A program made the translations under genes and the position numbers. A model generated the notes under the pieces. That model was given only the letters and a program-made list of their open reading frames with translations. It was not told the origin of the DNA and searched no databases. A stretch of 64,000 nt of DNA from Serratia surfactantfaciens (GTDB lineage: Bacteria > Pseudomonadota > Gammaproteobacteria > Enterobacterales > Enterobacteriaceae), in contig NZ_CP016948.1 of NCBI RefSeq assembly GCF_001642805.2, positions 3,534,001 to 3,598,000 of the forward strand, given 5' to 3'. The stretch's first letter is position 1. Each line of letters starts with the position of its first letter. Shown piece by piece: positions 8,076 through 16,622 of the stretch.

Positions 8076-9724
8076 TTGCTCTCCAGGGCGCGCAGTACGT
8101 CATTGGCCGCCTTAAGCCCAAGCGCCGCCATCGTCAACGTGGTGTTGACGACGCTGGCCGAAACCATCGCGCCTCCGCCCGGGATCCAAAGGTTGTCATG
8201 ATCGTGAGCGCGGCAGTTACCGTCCACCACCGAGTTGCTGGGATCGCTGCCCATGATCGTGCCGCCCATAATGTGGTTGTTGGCATTCAGCTTGTCGTTA
8301 ATCACAAACTCTTGCGCATCAAACAAGTCGCCGATCTGGCGCAGCTGAGTTTTGACCACTTCCAGCCCTTTGCGCACGTAGTCGCCGACGTCGTAGTGGA
8401 TATCCGGGCAAGCCAGGCCATGTTTGTCTTTGCGGGTTGGGCTCAGCGTTAGGCGGTTATTCGGATCCGGCAGCGGTTCCAGGCTGATGGAGAGATCCAC
8501 CGAGCGGCTGGCGCGGTCGCGCACTTCCTCCTGCAGCACCTTGCCGACCTTGCCCGTTTTCAGCACCTCCAGGGCGGATGGGATAACCCGATTGATGTTA
8601 TTGATGATGATCTTGTTGGCGGAATGGTCGCTGCGGAAGGCGCCGTCGCGATACCCCACCATGCAGCTGCTCTGCGCCGGACCGCGGCCAACCCACAGAG
8701 GCTCACGCGCCAGGAAGGAACAGTGCAGGCCGGAGTGGTCCATCATGTTGCGCCCCACCTGATCCGAGCTGTTCGCGATGCCGTTCGGGTTCTTTTCGTT
8801 GGCCGCCAGCAGCAGCAGGCGCGGGTTTTCAATCCCATTGCAGGCCAGAACGAACGCTTTGCCGATCGCCCGATGAGAGCTGTGTGTGGTGTCGTACCAA
8901 TGGACGGCAGTGACGCGGTTATTGTCGTCGGTGTCGATTTTGTACACCACCGCTTCGGGGATCACCTTCGCCCCTTTGTGTTCGGCCCGTTCAACGTGGT
9001 GAATGCCGTTGTACATCGCTCCGATCGGACAGATCGGTTGGCAGTTGTTGTTACCGCAGCAGGTGGGCCGCCCATTCCAGGGCCGAGTGCTGCGACCTTG
9101 CGGAATGGGCACCGATTTGAAACCGTGAGGATTTACAATCTCCGCGATACGCCGGTCGCCGTAGGCCCAGGGCACCATGTCCATCGGGTAAGGCCCACTG
9201 CGTTCCGCAGGGGACTGCCACTCCGGGTTGTTCGGGCCGGCAACGCCGATCTCCTCTTCGGCTTTGGCGTACCACGGTTCGATTTCTTGGTAGGAAATCG
9301 GCCAGTCTCGCCCTACGCCGTAGAGGGATTTCATGCGAAAGTCATTGGGGTGATTGCGCCAGCAGGAGGCGGCCCAATGCCAGGTGGTTCCCCCCACCAC
9401 GCGCAAGTAGCCCTGCTTAAAACCAGATCCATTGGGGCCGGTCAGCTTGATATAGTCGTTTTCCGGGAAATAGAGCGGTGCGGTGGCGTACTCCGATTGA
9501 GGGTAAAGTCCCTGGAAGTCCGACCCCGCACGGTTGTGCAGCGGCATATTGCGCCAGTTTTCCACCGCCTGAGCGCGCTCAATGCGCGGGCCGGCTTCAA
9601 GCACCAGCACCGAATATCCCTGGCTCACCAAAGTATCCGCCATCAGGCCGCCCACGATGCCGGAACCGACAATGACGACATCGGCTTCAGCATCGCCGGC
9701 AGCATTTATGATTGGGCTTTTCAC
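8072..9724 (-). CDS. Gluconate 2-dehydrogenase, FAD-binding GMC-type large subunit
   Basis: The 550-residue protein opens with a Rossmann FAD motif (VIVGSGIVGGLMADTLVSQG, residues 19-38) and an acidic end to the second strand (LEAG). It carries GMC-family C-terminal features, including the NNHIMGGTIMG and TTLTMAALGLKAA segments. It contains a Cys-rich patch, TCCGNNNCQPICPIGAMY, near residue 225, typical of this dehydrogenase group and suggestive of an Fe-S cluster. It has no signal peptide of its own and is expected to be exported bound to the small subunit. It oxidises gluconate to 2-ketogluconate in the periplasm. It overlaps both neighbouring genes by 4 bases. Confidence 0.88.
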   Translation of the reverse strand: MKSPIINAAGDAEADVVIVGSGIVGGLMADTLVSQGYSVLVLEAGPRIERAQAVENWRNMPLHNRAGSDFQGLYPQSEYATAPLYFPENDYIKLTGPNGSGFKQGYLRVVGGTTWHWAASCWRNHPNDFRMKSLYGVGRDWPISYQEIEPWYAKAEEEIGVAGPNNPEWQSPAERSGPYPMDMVPWAYGDRRIAEIVNPHGFKSVPIPQGRSTRPWNGRPTCCGNNNCQPICPIGAMYNGIHHVERAEHKGAKVIPEAVVYKIDTDDNNRVTAVHWYDTTHSSHRAIGKAFVLACNGIENPRLLLLAANEKNPNGIANSSDQVGRNMMDHSGLHCSFLAREPLWVGRGPAQSSCMVGYRDGAFRSDHSANKIIINNINRVIPSALEVLKTGKVGKVLQEEVRDRASRSVDLSISLEPLPDPNNRLTLSPTRKDKHGLACPDIHYDVGDYVRKGLEVVKTQLRQIGDLFDAQEFVINDKLNANNHIMGGTIMGSDPSNSVVDGNCRAHDHDNLWIPGGGAMVSASVVNTTLTMAALGLKAANDVLRALESK

Positions 9725-10308
9725 GCGGGCTCCTTATCTTTTTCGGCAAATAAGGCAGGCAAATCTGTTGCGGGAATAGCGGGTTGGCGGGTCACGCCCG
9801 GCGGCAGGCCGGTCCACCACAGGGGGCCAAAATTACACCAGGTCGGCACAATCAAAGCATCCTGCACCGTGCGGTACATCAGCGCCTCTTTATAAGCGAT
9901 CAGCTGGCCATGTTCGGCGTTTGAAGGATCTACGGTTCCGGTATACCACGCGGTCACAATTGCCTGGATCAGCTCACTCTGCCCCTGCTCGATCGCCTTT
10001 CGGTTAAAGGCTTCCGCATCTGTGGTTTGTTGGCTCAGGATGAACAGGGCGTTGAGCTGTGGGTTCAGCTGCGGAAAATGCTCGCGCAGTGCAGAAAAAT
10101 AGCGGGCGGAGAGCGTGACGTCCAGATCGTCAAACGCCGTAATTTTCCTCGAAATTTGCAAAAATTGCGCGTATTCAATGGGCGAAGCGGCAATCTGAGC
10201 CCGTTCCGCATAGGTGATATTTGAATAAGGTAACAGGCTGGCGGTGACGATTACGCCCACCATTTTTGCCAGCGCCTCCCTGCGGGTAAGCACGGTTTGC
10301 AACGACAT
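9721..10308 (-). CDS. Gluconate 2-dehydrogenase, small (gamma) subunit with Tat signal
   Basis: The 195-residue protein belongs to the gluconate 2-dehydrogenase subunit 3 family. Its N-terminus has a twin-arginine motif, TRREALAKM, followed by a hydrophobic stretch and an Ala/Glu cleavage region. The small subunit therefore probably carries the folded flavoprotein through the Tat pathway. ATG 10308 is preferred to the TTG 12 bases upstream because GGAGC lies 6-7 bases before it. It is first in the operon small-large-cytochrome, and its stop overlaps the next start. Confidence 0.85.
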   Translation of the reverse strand: MSLQTVLTRREALAKMVGVIVTASLLPYSNITYAERAQIAASPIEYAQFLQISRKITAFDDLDVTLSARYFSALREHFPQLNPQLNALFILSQQTTDAEAFNRKAIEQGQSELIQAIVTAWYTGTVDPSNAEHGQLIAYKEALMYRTVQDALIVPTWCNFGPLWWTGLPPGVTRQPAIPATDLPALFAEKDKEPA

Positions 10309-11056
10309 AGTTAGCTCCAAAATAATTATGTTTTTGTATAGTTTTTTTTAATATGTATCAGAATGCATGCAAACCAAAATGAAAAATGGCATCTAAATGA
10401 GGAATAGCATTAAAAGATCAAGGTGTTATGGCGTTGCCGTTTTTTGCACCGACGATAAACTCACGGTGCATTAATGACATAATAAAAACGCGCGACGAAT
10501 TACCCGGAAAATAACTCGGCGTAATTTATGTCGTGAATGGATTCGACCCGACGCAATATTTAAATGCCAAACGTTAGCCGTATTTACGAGAGGGGCGTGC
10601 CCTTGTGCGACATCTGAAATAACGCTCGTGCACCATTATTCAGGTGGTGGATGAGGGAGGTTTTCCGCCGGCAGTCTGAGCCGCTGCGGGATCGTCTTTG
10701 ACATGACGGAATAAACGCCGGCCTATCTCACGGCTTTTCGCCGCTTAAAACCATGACAAAAATCACTTAATGGCATGTTACGAAACGGCGTTACTTATCC
10801 TGTGATCCACAGCAGATAATCGCTGGATATTCACCGATTCCAACAGGGTTGATAGGTTTCACTGACCCGGCCACCGGCATAATGTGCTTATTCCCCCTGA
10901 TAATAACTGACAGAAATAATGAAATTGCACACCAGATCACGCCAGCAGTAACACGGTTTTTTAACACTCTTTGGCGTGATGCAGATCGCAAAAACAAGCG
11001 GTAAAAAAACGTCTGATACAGGATATCCCATTTTGTTTTCAGACAGGATCGCAACC
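10309..11056. other. Long divergent control region of the gluconate genes
   Basis: This 748-base gap lies between the leftward dehydrogenase operon and the rightward reductase/permease genes. No convincing coding sequence was found; the short frames at 10791-11070 on the minus strand lack a ribosome site and domain signal. It contains an inverted repeat, TGCACCG at 10445-10451 and CGGTGCA at 10464-10470, within AT-rich DNA close to the dehydrogenase start, a plausible regulator site. No good match to the known GntR operator was found by eye. Confidence 0.5.
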
Positions 11057-12007
11057 ATGCATACTGACACTCAACCTACCGTTTTACTTATCGCGCCGGT
11101 CATGGACGCTTTACAGATCGCGTTGGACGCCAGTTACCGGGTATTCCGTCTCTATGAACAATCTGACATTTCGGCCTTTTTGGCTCGCCATGGCGCAGAG
11201 GTTCGGGCGGTGGTCACCCGTGGCGATGTGGGGGTCACCCGAGAGATGCTGGAACAGCTGCCGCAGGCCGGCATGATTGCCGTCTTTGGGGTGGGCACAG
11301 ACGCTATCGATCTCAACTACACCCGGGAGCGTGATATCCACGTCGGGATCACCGCCGGCGTGCTGACCGATGATGTGGCCGATCTGGCGATGGGGCTGCT
11401 GCTGTCCGCCAGCCGCCGCCTGTGCCAAGGGGACCGCTTTGTGCGTGAAGGCCGCTGGGAAACGACGCCGCCACCGCTGGCGACCAAAGTGAGCGGCAAA
11501 CGCATCGGCATTTTTGGCATGGGGAACATCGGCCAAGCCATCGCCCGACGAGCCAAAGGCTTTGATATGACCGTCCTGTATACCGATCGCCAGCGCAAAG
11601 GCGGCCTGGACTATCAGTGGTGCGCCGATCTGCATGCGCTCGCAGCACAGAGTGATTTTCTGGTGATCGCAGCGTCTGGCAGTGCGGAGAACCGCGGGAT
11701 TATTGATGCTAGCGTATTTGCCGCCATGCCCGATCGCGCCTGGCTTATCAATATCGCCCGCGGCAGCCTGGTCGATGAACCGGCGCTGATAACGGCGTTA
11801 CAAAATCATGTTATCGCCGGGGCCGCTCTGGACGTATTTGAAAACGAACCCCATGTACCGGCGGCGCTCTTGGCTCTCGAGAATGTTCTGCTTCAGCCCC
11901 ACGTGGCCAGCGCTACCGTAGAAACCCGCCAGGGAATGAGCCAATCCGTTTTGGATAATCTGGCTGGTTATTTTTCCCATCAGGATATTCCTGGCTTAAT
12001 TCAATAA
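11057..12007 (+). CDS. D-2-hydroxyacid dehydrogenase, probable 2-ketogluconate reductase
   Basis: The 316-residue protein has the D-isomer-specific 2-hydroxyacid dehydrogenase plan: a dinucleotide motif IGIFGMGNIGQAIARR near residues 150-165 and the catalytic Arg (NIARGSLVDE), Glu (ENEPHVP) and His (LQPHVAS) in order. Related enzymes (GhrB/TkrA) reduce 2-ketogluconate or hydroxypyruvate with NADPH. Position beside gluconate 2-dehydrogenase and an ACS-type permease favours 2-ketogluconate. The frame is open from 10976, but ATG 11057 has an AGGATCG ribosome site 8 bases upstream and gives the family's usual length. Confidence 0.8.
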   Translation: MHTDTQPTVLLIAPVMDALQIALDASYRVFRLYEQSDISAFLARHGAEVRAVVTRGDVGVTREMLEQLPQAGMIAVFGVGTDAIDLNYTRERDIHVGITAGVLTDDVADLAMGLLLSASRRLCQGDRFVREGRWETTPPPLATKVSGKRIGIFGMGNIGQAIARRAKGFDMTVLYTDRQRKGGLDYQWCADLHALAAQSDFLVIAASGSAENRGIIDASVFAAMPDRAWLINIARGSLVDEPALITALQNHVIAGAALDVFENEPHVPAALLALENVLLQPHVASATVETRQGMSQSVLDNLAGYFSHQDIPGLIQ

Positions 12008-12042
12008 AAATGATCGCCTGAATGGCGAACCATCATTTTTAT
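12006..12042 (+). terminator. Hairpin between the reductase and permease genes
   Basis: AAAAATGAT at 12006-12014 pairs with ATCATTTTT at 12032-12040, and CGCC/GGCG extends the stem inward. The final T run makes it a typical intrinsic terminator. The downstream permease may therefore be expressed by read-through or from its own promoter. Confidence 0.65.
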
Positions 12043-12094
12043 TCAGCCTAACAAAATATCCGCTTATCGTGGCGGATATCATCGAGGCGTTACT

Positions 12095-13405
12095 ATGACC
12101 GATAAAATACCAGGAACTCGCTGGCTGCGGGTTATCGCGCCGATCCTTATCACCTGCATTATTTCATTTATGGATCGCGTTAATATCAGCTTTGCTCTGC
12201 CGGGCGGCATGGAACAGGATTTAGGCATTACCAGCCAGATGGCTGGCGTGGCCAGCGGTATCTTTTTTATTGGTTATTTATTTCTGCAGATTCCCGGCGG
12301 ACGGCTGGCGGTTTACGGTAGCGGCAAACGTTTTATTGCCTGGTCGCTCGTGGCCTGGGCGATTGTCTCTATCGCTACCGGGTTTGTCACCCATGAATAT
12401 CAGTTGCTCGCGCTGCGTTTTATTCTCGGAGTCTCCGAAGGTGGGATGTTGCCGGTGGTGCTGACCATGGTAAGCAATTGGTTCCCGGAAAAAGAACTGG
12501 GCCGGGCCAATGCCTTTGTCATGATGTTTGCGCCATTGGGAGGGATGCTGACCGCCCCGGTTTCCGGCGCGATTATTGCCGCCCTCGACTGGCGCTGGCT
12601 GTTCATTATCGAAGGCTTATTGTCGATCGTGGTGTTGACCATTTGGTGGCTGGTGATCAGTGACCGCCCGGAAGAAGCGCGTTGGCTACCGGCCAAGGAA
12701 CGCGAATACCTATTGACCGAGCTGGCCCGGGAGCGCAAAGCGCGAGAAGGGATGGCGCCGGCGGCCAAAGCGCCGCTCAAAGCCGTGTTCCGTAACAAAG
12801 GATTGATGCGCCTGGTCGTGCTGAATTTCTTCTACCAAACCGGTGACTATGGTTATACGTTGTGGCTGCCCACCATCTTGAAGAACCTGACCGGCGGCAG
12901 CATGGCTAATGTTGGCGTGCTGGCGATCCTGCCGTTTATTGCCACTCTGGCGGGGATTTATGTGATTTCGCTGTTCAGCGATCGCAGCGGTAAACGCCGT
13001 TTATGGGTGAGGATCTCCCTGTACTGTTTTGCGGCGGCGCTGGTGGCCTCGGTAATTCTGCATGAGCATGTGGTGGCCGCTTATATCGCGCTGGTGGTAT
13101 GCGGCTTCTTCCTTAAAGCGGCAACCAGTCCATTCTGGTCCATTCCCGGGCGCATTGCGTCGGCAGAAGTCGCCGGCAGCGCACGCGGGGTGATCAACGG
13201 GCTGGGCAATCTCGGTGGGTTCTGCGGCCCCTATCTGGTGGGCGTCATGATTTATCTGTATGGGCAGAATGTCGCGGTTTGCGCGCTGGCCGTATCGCTG
13301 CTGCTGGCAGGCACCATCACCTTCCTGCTGCCGAAAGAGTGCGATCGCGCCGGCGGAGAAACCGACGACCGCCTGCCATCAGGGGCTAAACAGAAGTGGA
13401 GTTAA
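12095..13405 (+). CDS. MFS permease, anion:cation symporter type, probable 2-ketogluconate transporter
   Basis: The 436-residue protein has twelve predicted membrane helices and the ACS-family signature near the first helix (SFMDRVNISFALPG). It also has the conserved loop between helices 2 and 3 (IPGGRLA) and a second-half counterpart (SDRSGKRR). ACS members carry organic anions such as galactonate, glucarate and 2-ketogluconate. Location after a 2-ketogluconate-reductase-like gene suggests uptake of the keto acid made in the periplasm by the dehydrogenase. A GAGGC box precedes the ATG. Confidence 0.75.
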   Translation: MTDKIPGTRWLRVIAPILITCIISFMDRVNISFALPGGMEQDLGITSQMAGVASGIFFIGYLFLQIPGGRLAVYGSGKRFIAWSLVAWAIVSIATGFVTHEYQLLALRFILGVSEGGMLPVVLTMVSNWFPEKELGRANAFVMMFAPLGGMLTAPVSGAIIAALDWRWLFIIEGLLSIVVLTIWWLVISDRPEEARWLPAKEREYLLTELARERKAREGMAPAAKAPLKAVFRNKGLMRLVVLNFFYQTGDYGYTLWLPTILKNLTGGSMANVGVLAILPFIATLAGIYVISLFSDRSGKRRLWVRISLYCFAAALVASVILHEHVVAAYIALVVCGFFLKAATSPFWSIPGRIASAEVAGSARGVINGLGNLGGFCGPYLVGVMIYLYGQNVAVCALAVSLLLAGTITFLLPKECDRAGGETDDRLPSGAKQKWS

Positions 13406-13609
13406 GCGGCAATAGCGCGGTGTGGGCAGCGACGGCGGCTCACACCCGCGTCAGGCTTGGGTGGCGCGTTGTTTATCGCGCCAAAACGCAGGACCAGGGG
13501 GTGAGATGATCACAAGCCAACTCGATACCCAAACGGTAATGCGGCTCGGTGAGAAATCGTCTTTTCTGAAAGTGGTTATAACTTAATGAAATGATACATA
13601 AGGAGATTT

Positions 13610-13683
13610 TGGAGCGGGTGAAGGGAATCGAACCCTCGTATGCAGCTTGGGAAGCTGCCGTTCTACCATTGAACTACACCCGC
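13610..13683 (-). tRNA. glyU: tRNA-Gly (anticodon CCC)
   Basis: The minus strand reads as a 74-base tRNA with encoded CCA. The acceptor stem GCGGGTG/CACCCGC, a T loop GGTTCGATTCC and an anticodon loop CTTCCCAAG giving CCC are visible. It resembles E. coli glyU and occupies a position beside lysS. Confidence 0.95.
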
Positions 13684-13780
13684 ATCGGTGTGCGACAGGC
13701 ATTATAACCGGTTATCGGCGGCGGGCAAGCGGAGATGGTGCGTAACTGTCGATGTTTTAAGCGGTTAAGTTCCGTGGGCG

Positions 13781-13812
13781 AAAAAAAACCGGCGCAGCTG
13801 CCTGCACCGGTT
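13781..13812 (-). terminator. lysS operon terminator
   Basis: On the minus strand, AACCGG-GCAG pairs with CTGC-CCGGTT and is followed by eight T residues, just past the lysS stop. It is a textbook intrinsic terminator for the xerD-dsbC-recJ-prfB-lysS gene string. Confidence 0.88.
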
Positions 13813-13830
13813 GTTGCACGCTAAACGCGA

Positions 13831-15348
13831 TTACTTCTGCGGGCGCATCGCCGGGAACAGAATCACGTCGCGGATGGTGTGGCTGTTGGTGAACAGCATC
13901 ACCATGCGGTCGATACCGATGCCCAGGCCGGCAGTCGGCGGCAGGCCGTGCTCCAGCGCGGTGACGTAGTCTTCGTCGTAGAACATCGCTTCGTCGTCGC
14001 CGGCGTCTTTGGCGTTCACCTGGTCGGCGAAGCGCTGCGCCTGGTCTTCGGCGTCGTTCAGCTCGGAGAAGCCGTTGCCGATTTCACGGCCGCCGATGAA
14101 GAACTCGAAGCGGTCGGTGATTTCCGGGTTAACGTCGTTGCGGCGCGCCAGCGGCGACACTTCAGCCGGGTACTCGGTGATGAAGGTCGGCTGAATCAGA
14201 TGGCTTTCCGCCACTTCTTCGAAGATCTCGGTCACGACGCGGCCCAGACCCCAGCTCTTCTCAACCTTGATGCCGATGGATTCGGCGATGGCCACCGCTT
14301 TGCCCATGTCGGCCAGATCAGCCAGATCGGTTTCCGGACGGTATTTCTTGATCGCCTCGGTCATGGTCAACTTCTCGAACGGCTTGCCGAAATCGAACAC
14401 TTCGTCGCCGTACTGCACCTGAGAGGTACCCAGCACTTTCTCGGTCAGGGTGCGGAACAGGCTCTCGGTCAGTTCGATCAGGTCTTTGTAATCCGCGTAA
14501 GCCATGTAGAGTTCCATCATGGTGAACTCTGGGTTATGACGCGGAGAAACGCCTTCGTTGCGGAAGTTGCGGTTGATTTCGAACACGCGCTCAAAGCCGC
14601 CGACCACCAGACGCTTCAGATACAGTTCCGGCGCGATGCGCAGGTACATGTCGATATCCAGCGCATTGTGGTGCGTGATGAATGGACGCGCGGACGCGCC
14701 GCCCGGGATCACCTGCATCATCGGGGTTTCGACTTCCATGAAGCCGCGTTCCACCATAAAGTTACGGATAGCGGACATCACCTGCGAACGCACTTTGAAG
14801 GTGTTGCGCGATTCTTCGTTGGCGATCAGATCCAGATAACGTTGACGGTAACGGGTTTCCTGATCCGCCAGGCCGTGGAATTTGTCCGGCAGCGGGCGCA
14901 GCGCTTTGGTCAGCAGACGCAGTTCGGTGCAGTGGATCGACAGTTCGCCGGTCTTGGTTTTGAACAGTTTGCCGCGCGCGCCGAGGATATCGCCCAGGTC
15001 CCACTTCTTGAACTGGTCGTTGTACACGCCTTCAGCCAGGTCGTCGCGCGCGACGTACAGCTGAATGCGGCCGCCCACGTCCTGCAGCGTAACGAAGGAC
15101 GCCTTGCCCATAATGCGGCGAGTCATCATGCGGCCGGCGACGGTCACTTCTACGCCCAGCGCTTCCAGCTCTTCGTTGTCTTTATCGCCGTACGCGGCGT
15201 GCAGTTTGTCGGAGGTGGAATCGCGACGGAAGTCGTTCGGGAACGCAATGCCGTTCTCGCGCAGGCCGGCCAGTTTCTCGCGGCGGGACTGCAGTTCGTT
15301 ATTGAGATCCAGCGCCTGATCGGCGCCCTGTACTTGTTGTTCAGACAT
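13831..15348 (-). CDS. lysS: Lysyl-tRNA synthetase, class II
   Basis: The 505-residue protein has an N-terminal OB-fold anticodon-binding domain (about 60-150). A class II catalytic core follows, with motif 2 [14 protein letters not shown] near 265 and motif 3 [12 protein letters not shown] near the C-terminus. It charges tRNA-Lys in the cytoplasm. Length and sequence match the enterobacterial housekeeping enzyme. The start is 9 bases after the prfB stop, as in E. coli, so the two are co-transcribed. Confidence 0.97.
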   Translation of the reverse strand: MSEQQVQGADQALDLNNELQSRREKLAGLRENGIAFPNDFRRDSTSDKLHAAYGDKDNEELEALGVEVTVAGRMMTRRIMGKASFVTLQDVGGRIQLYVARDDLAEGVYNDQFKKWDLGDILGARGKLFKTKTGELSIHCTELRLLTKALRPLPDKFHGLADQETRYRQRYLDLIANEESRNTFKVRSQVMSAIRNFMVERGFMEVETPMMQVIPGGASARPFITHHNALDIDMYLRIAPELYLKRLVVGGFERVFEINRNFRNEGVSPRHNPEFTMMELYMAYADYKDLIELTESLFRTLTEKVLGTSQVQYGDEVFDFGKPFEKLTMTEAIKKYRPETDLADLADMGKAVAIAESIGIKVEKSWGLGRVVTEIFEEVAESHLIQPTFITEYPAEVSPLARRNDVNPEITDRFEFFIGGREIGNGFSELNDAEDQAQRFADQVNAKDAGDDEAMFYDEDYVTALEHGLPPTAGLGIGIDRMVMLFTNSHTIRDVILFPAMRPQK

Positions 15349-15357
15349 TTCTATTCC

Positions 15358-16456
15358 TCATAACCCGGCTTTCAAACTTGCCTCAATGAATTTATCCAGG
15401 TCGCCATCCAGTACGGCCTGCGTGTTACGCGTTTCGACGTTGGTGCGCAAATCCTTGATGCGGGAGTCATCCAGCACGTAAGAACGGATTTGGCTGCCCC
15501 AGCCGATGTCGGACTTGTTGTCTTCCATCGCCTGTTTATCAGCATTTTTCTTTTGCATCTCAAACTCGTACAGCTTGGCTCGCAGCTGTTTAAACGCTTG
15601 ATCCTTGTTCTTATGCTGAGAACGATCGTTCTGGCACTGCACCACGATGTTGGTTGGCAGGTGAGTAATACGTACGGCGGATTCGGTTTTGTTGACGTGC
15701 TGACCGCCCGCACCGGAGGCGCGGTACACGTCGATGCGCAGATCCGCCGGGTTGATATCGATATCGATATCGTCGTCCACTTCCGGGTAGATGAACACCG
15801 AACTGAACGAGGTGTGGCGACGACCGCCGGAGTCGAACGGGCTCTTGCGCACCAGGCGGTGCACGCCGGTTTCAGTGCGCAACCAGCCGAACGCGTAGTC
15901 GCCGATGATCTTGATGGTGGCCGATTTCAGGCCCGCGACGTCGCCGTCGGACTCTTCGATCACTTCGGTTTTGAAGCCTTTGGCTTCGGCCCAGCGCAGG
16001 TACATGCGCAGCAGCATGCTGGCCCAGTCTTGCGCCTCGGTGCCGCCGGAACCGGCCTGGATGTCCAGGTAGCAGTCGGCGCTGTCGTATTCGCCGGAGA
16101 ACATGCGACGGAATTCCAGCAGCTCAAGCTTGGCGATCAGTTGATCCAGCTCGGCGACCGCTTCGTTGAAGGTCTCTTCATCGTCGGCTTCCACCGCCAG
16201 TTCCAGCAGCCCGCTGACGTCTTCGCCGCCCTGCTGCAGTTGATCGATGGTTTCAACGATGGTTTCCAGCGCGGCGCGCTCTTTGCCGAGCGCCTGTGCG
16301 CGCTCAGGCTCGTTCCAAACGTCCGGCTGCTCCAGCTCGGCGTTGACTTCTTCTAGGCGTTCCTTCTTGGCATCATAGTCAAAGATACCCCCTAAGAACC
16401 GCAGTCCGCTCGGACAGGTCCTGAATTCGGTTTTTTACCGGATTAATTTCAAACAT
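15358..16456 (-). CDS. prfB: Peptide chain release factor 2 (programmed +1 frameshift)
   Basis: The gene is read in two frames: a short leader from ATG 16456 runs to an in-frame TGA at 16381-16379, where a +1 shift joins the main frame ending at 15358. The fused product is 365 residues, the usual RF2 length. The GGQ motif for peptidyl-tRNA hydrolysis ([10 protein letters not shown]) and the SPF anticodon-like motif (KSPFDSGG) are present. RF2 recognises UGA and UAA. When RF2 is scarce, the slow UGA favours the shift and raises synthesis. Calling only the frame from 16194 would lose about 88 N-terminal residues. Confidence 0.95.
16379..16393 (-). promoter_or_regulatory. RF2 autoregulatory frameshift site
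   Basis: On the minus strand, AGGGGG (16393-16388) is followed three bases later by CTT TGA C. This is the conserved internal Shine-Dalgarno, slippery Leu codon and in-frame stop of prfB genes. The spacing matches the E. coli element. Confidence 0.95.
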
Positions 16457-16622
16457 GGTTTCGTTCTTTTACGTTGATGTCGTCGATGGCGGAATGCCAT
16501 TGGAACCGCTAATTCTAACGGATCCGGGCGGCAGTTTATAGCGAGTTGGTCAGTTTTTGTGGCGATCGGGTAGGATGCAGGGGATTGGAGAGCCCAATCC
16601 CCGAATTGCGTTCAATTTCGCC

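Noticed and set aside
10309..11056. GntR-type operator ATGTTACC-like palindrome
   Set aside because: Only half-sites such as ATGTTACG near 10777 were found, not a convincing palindrome.
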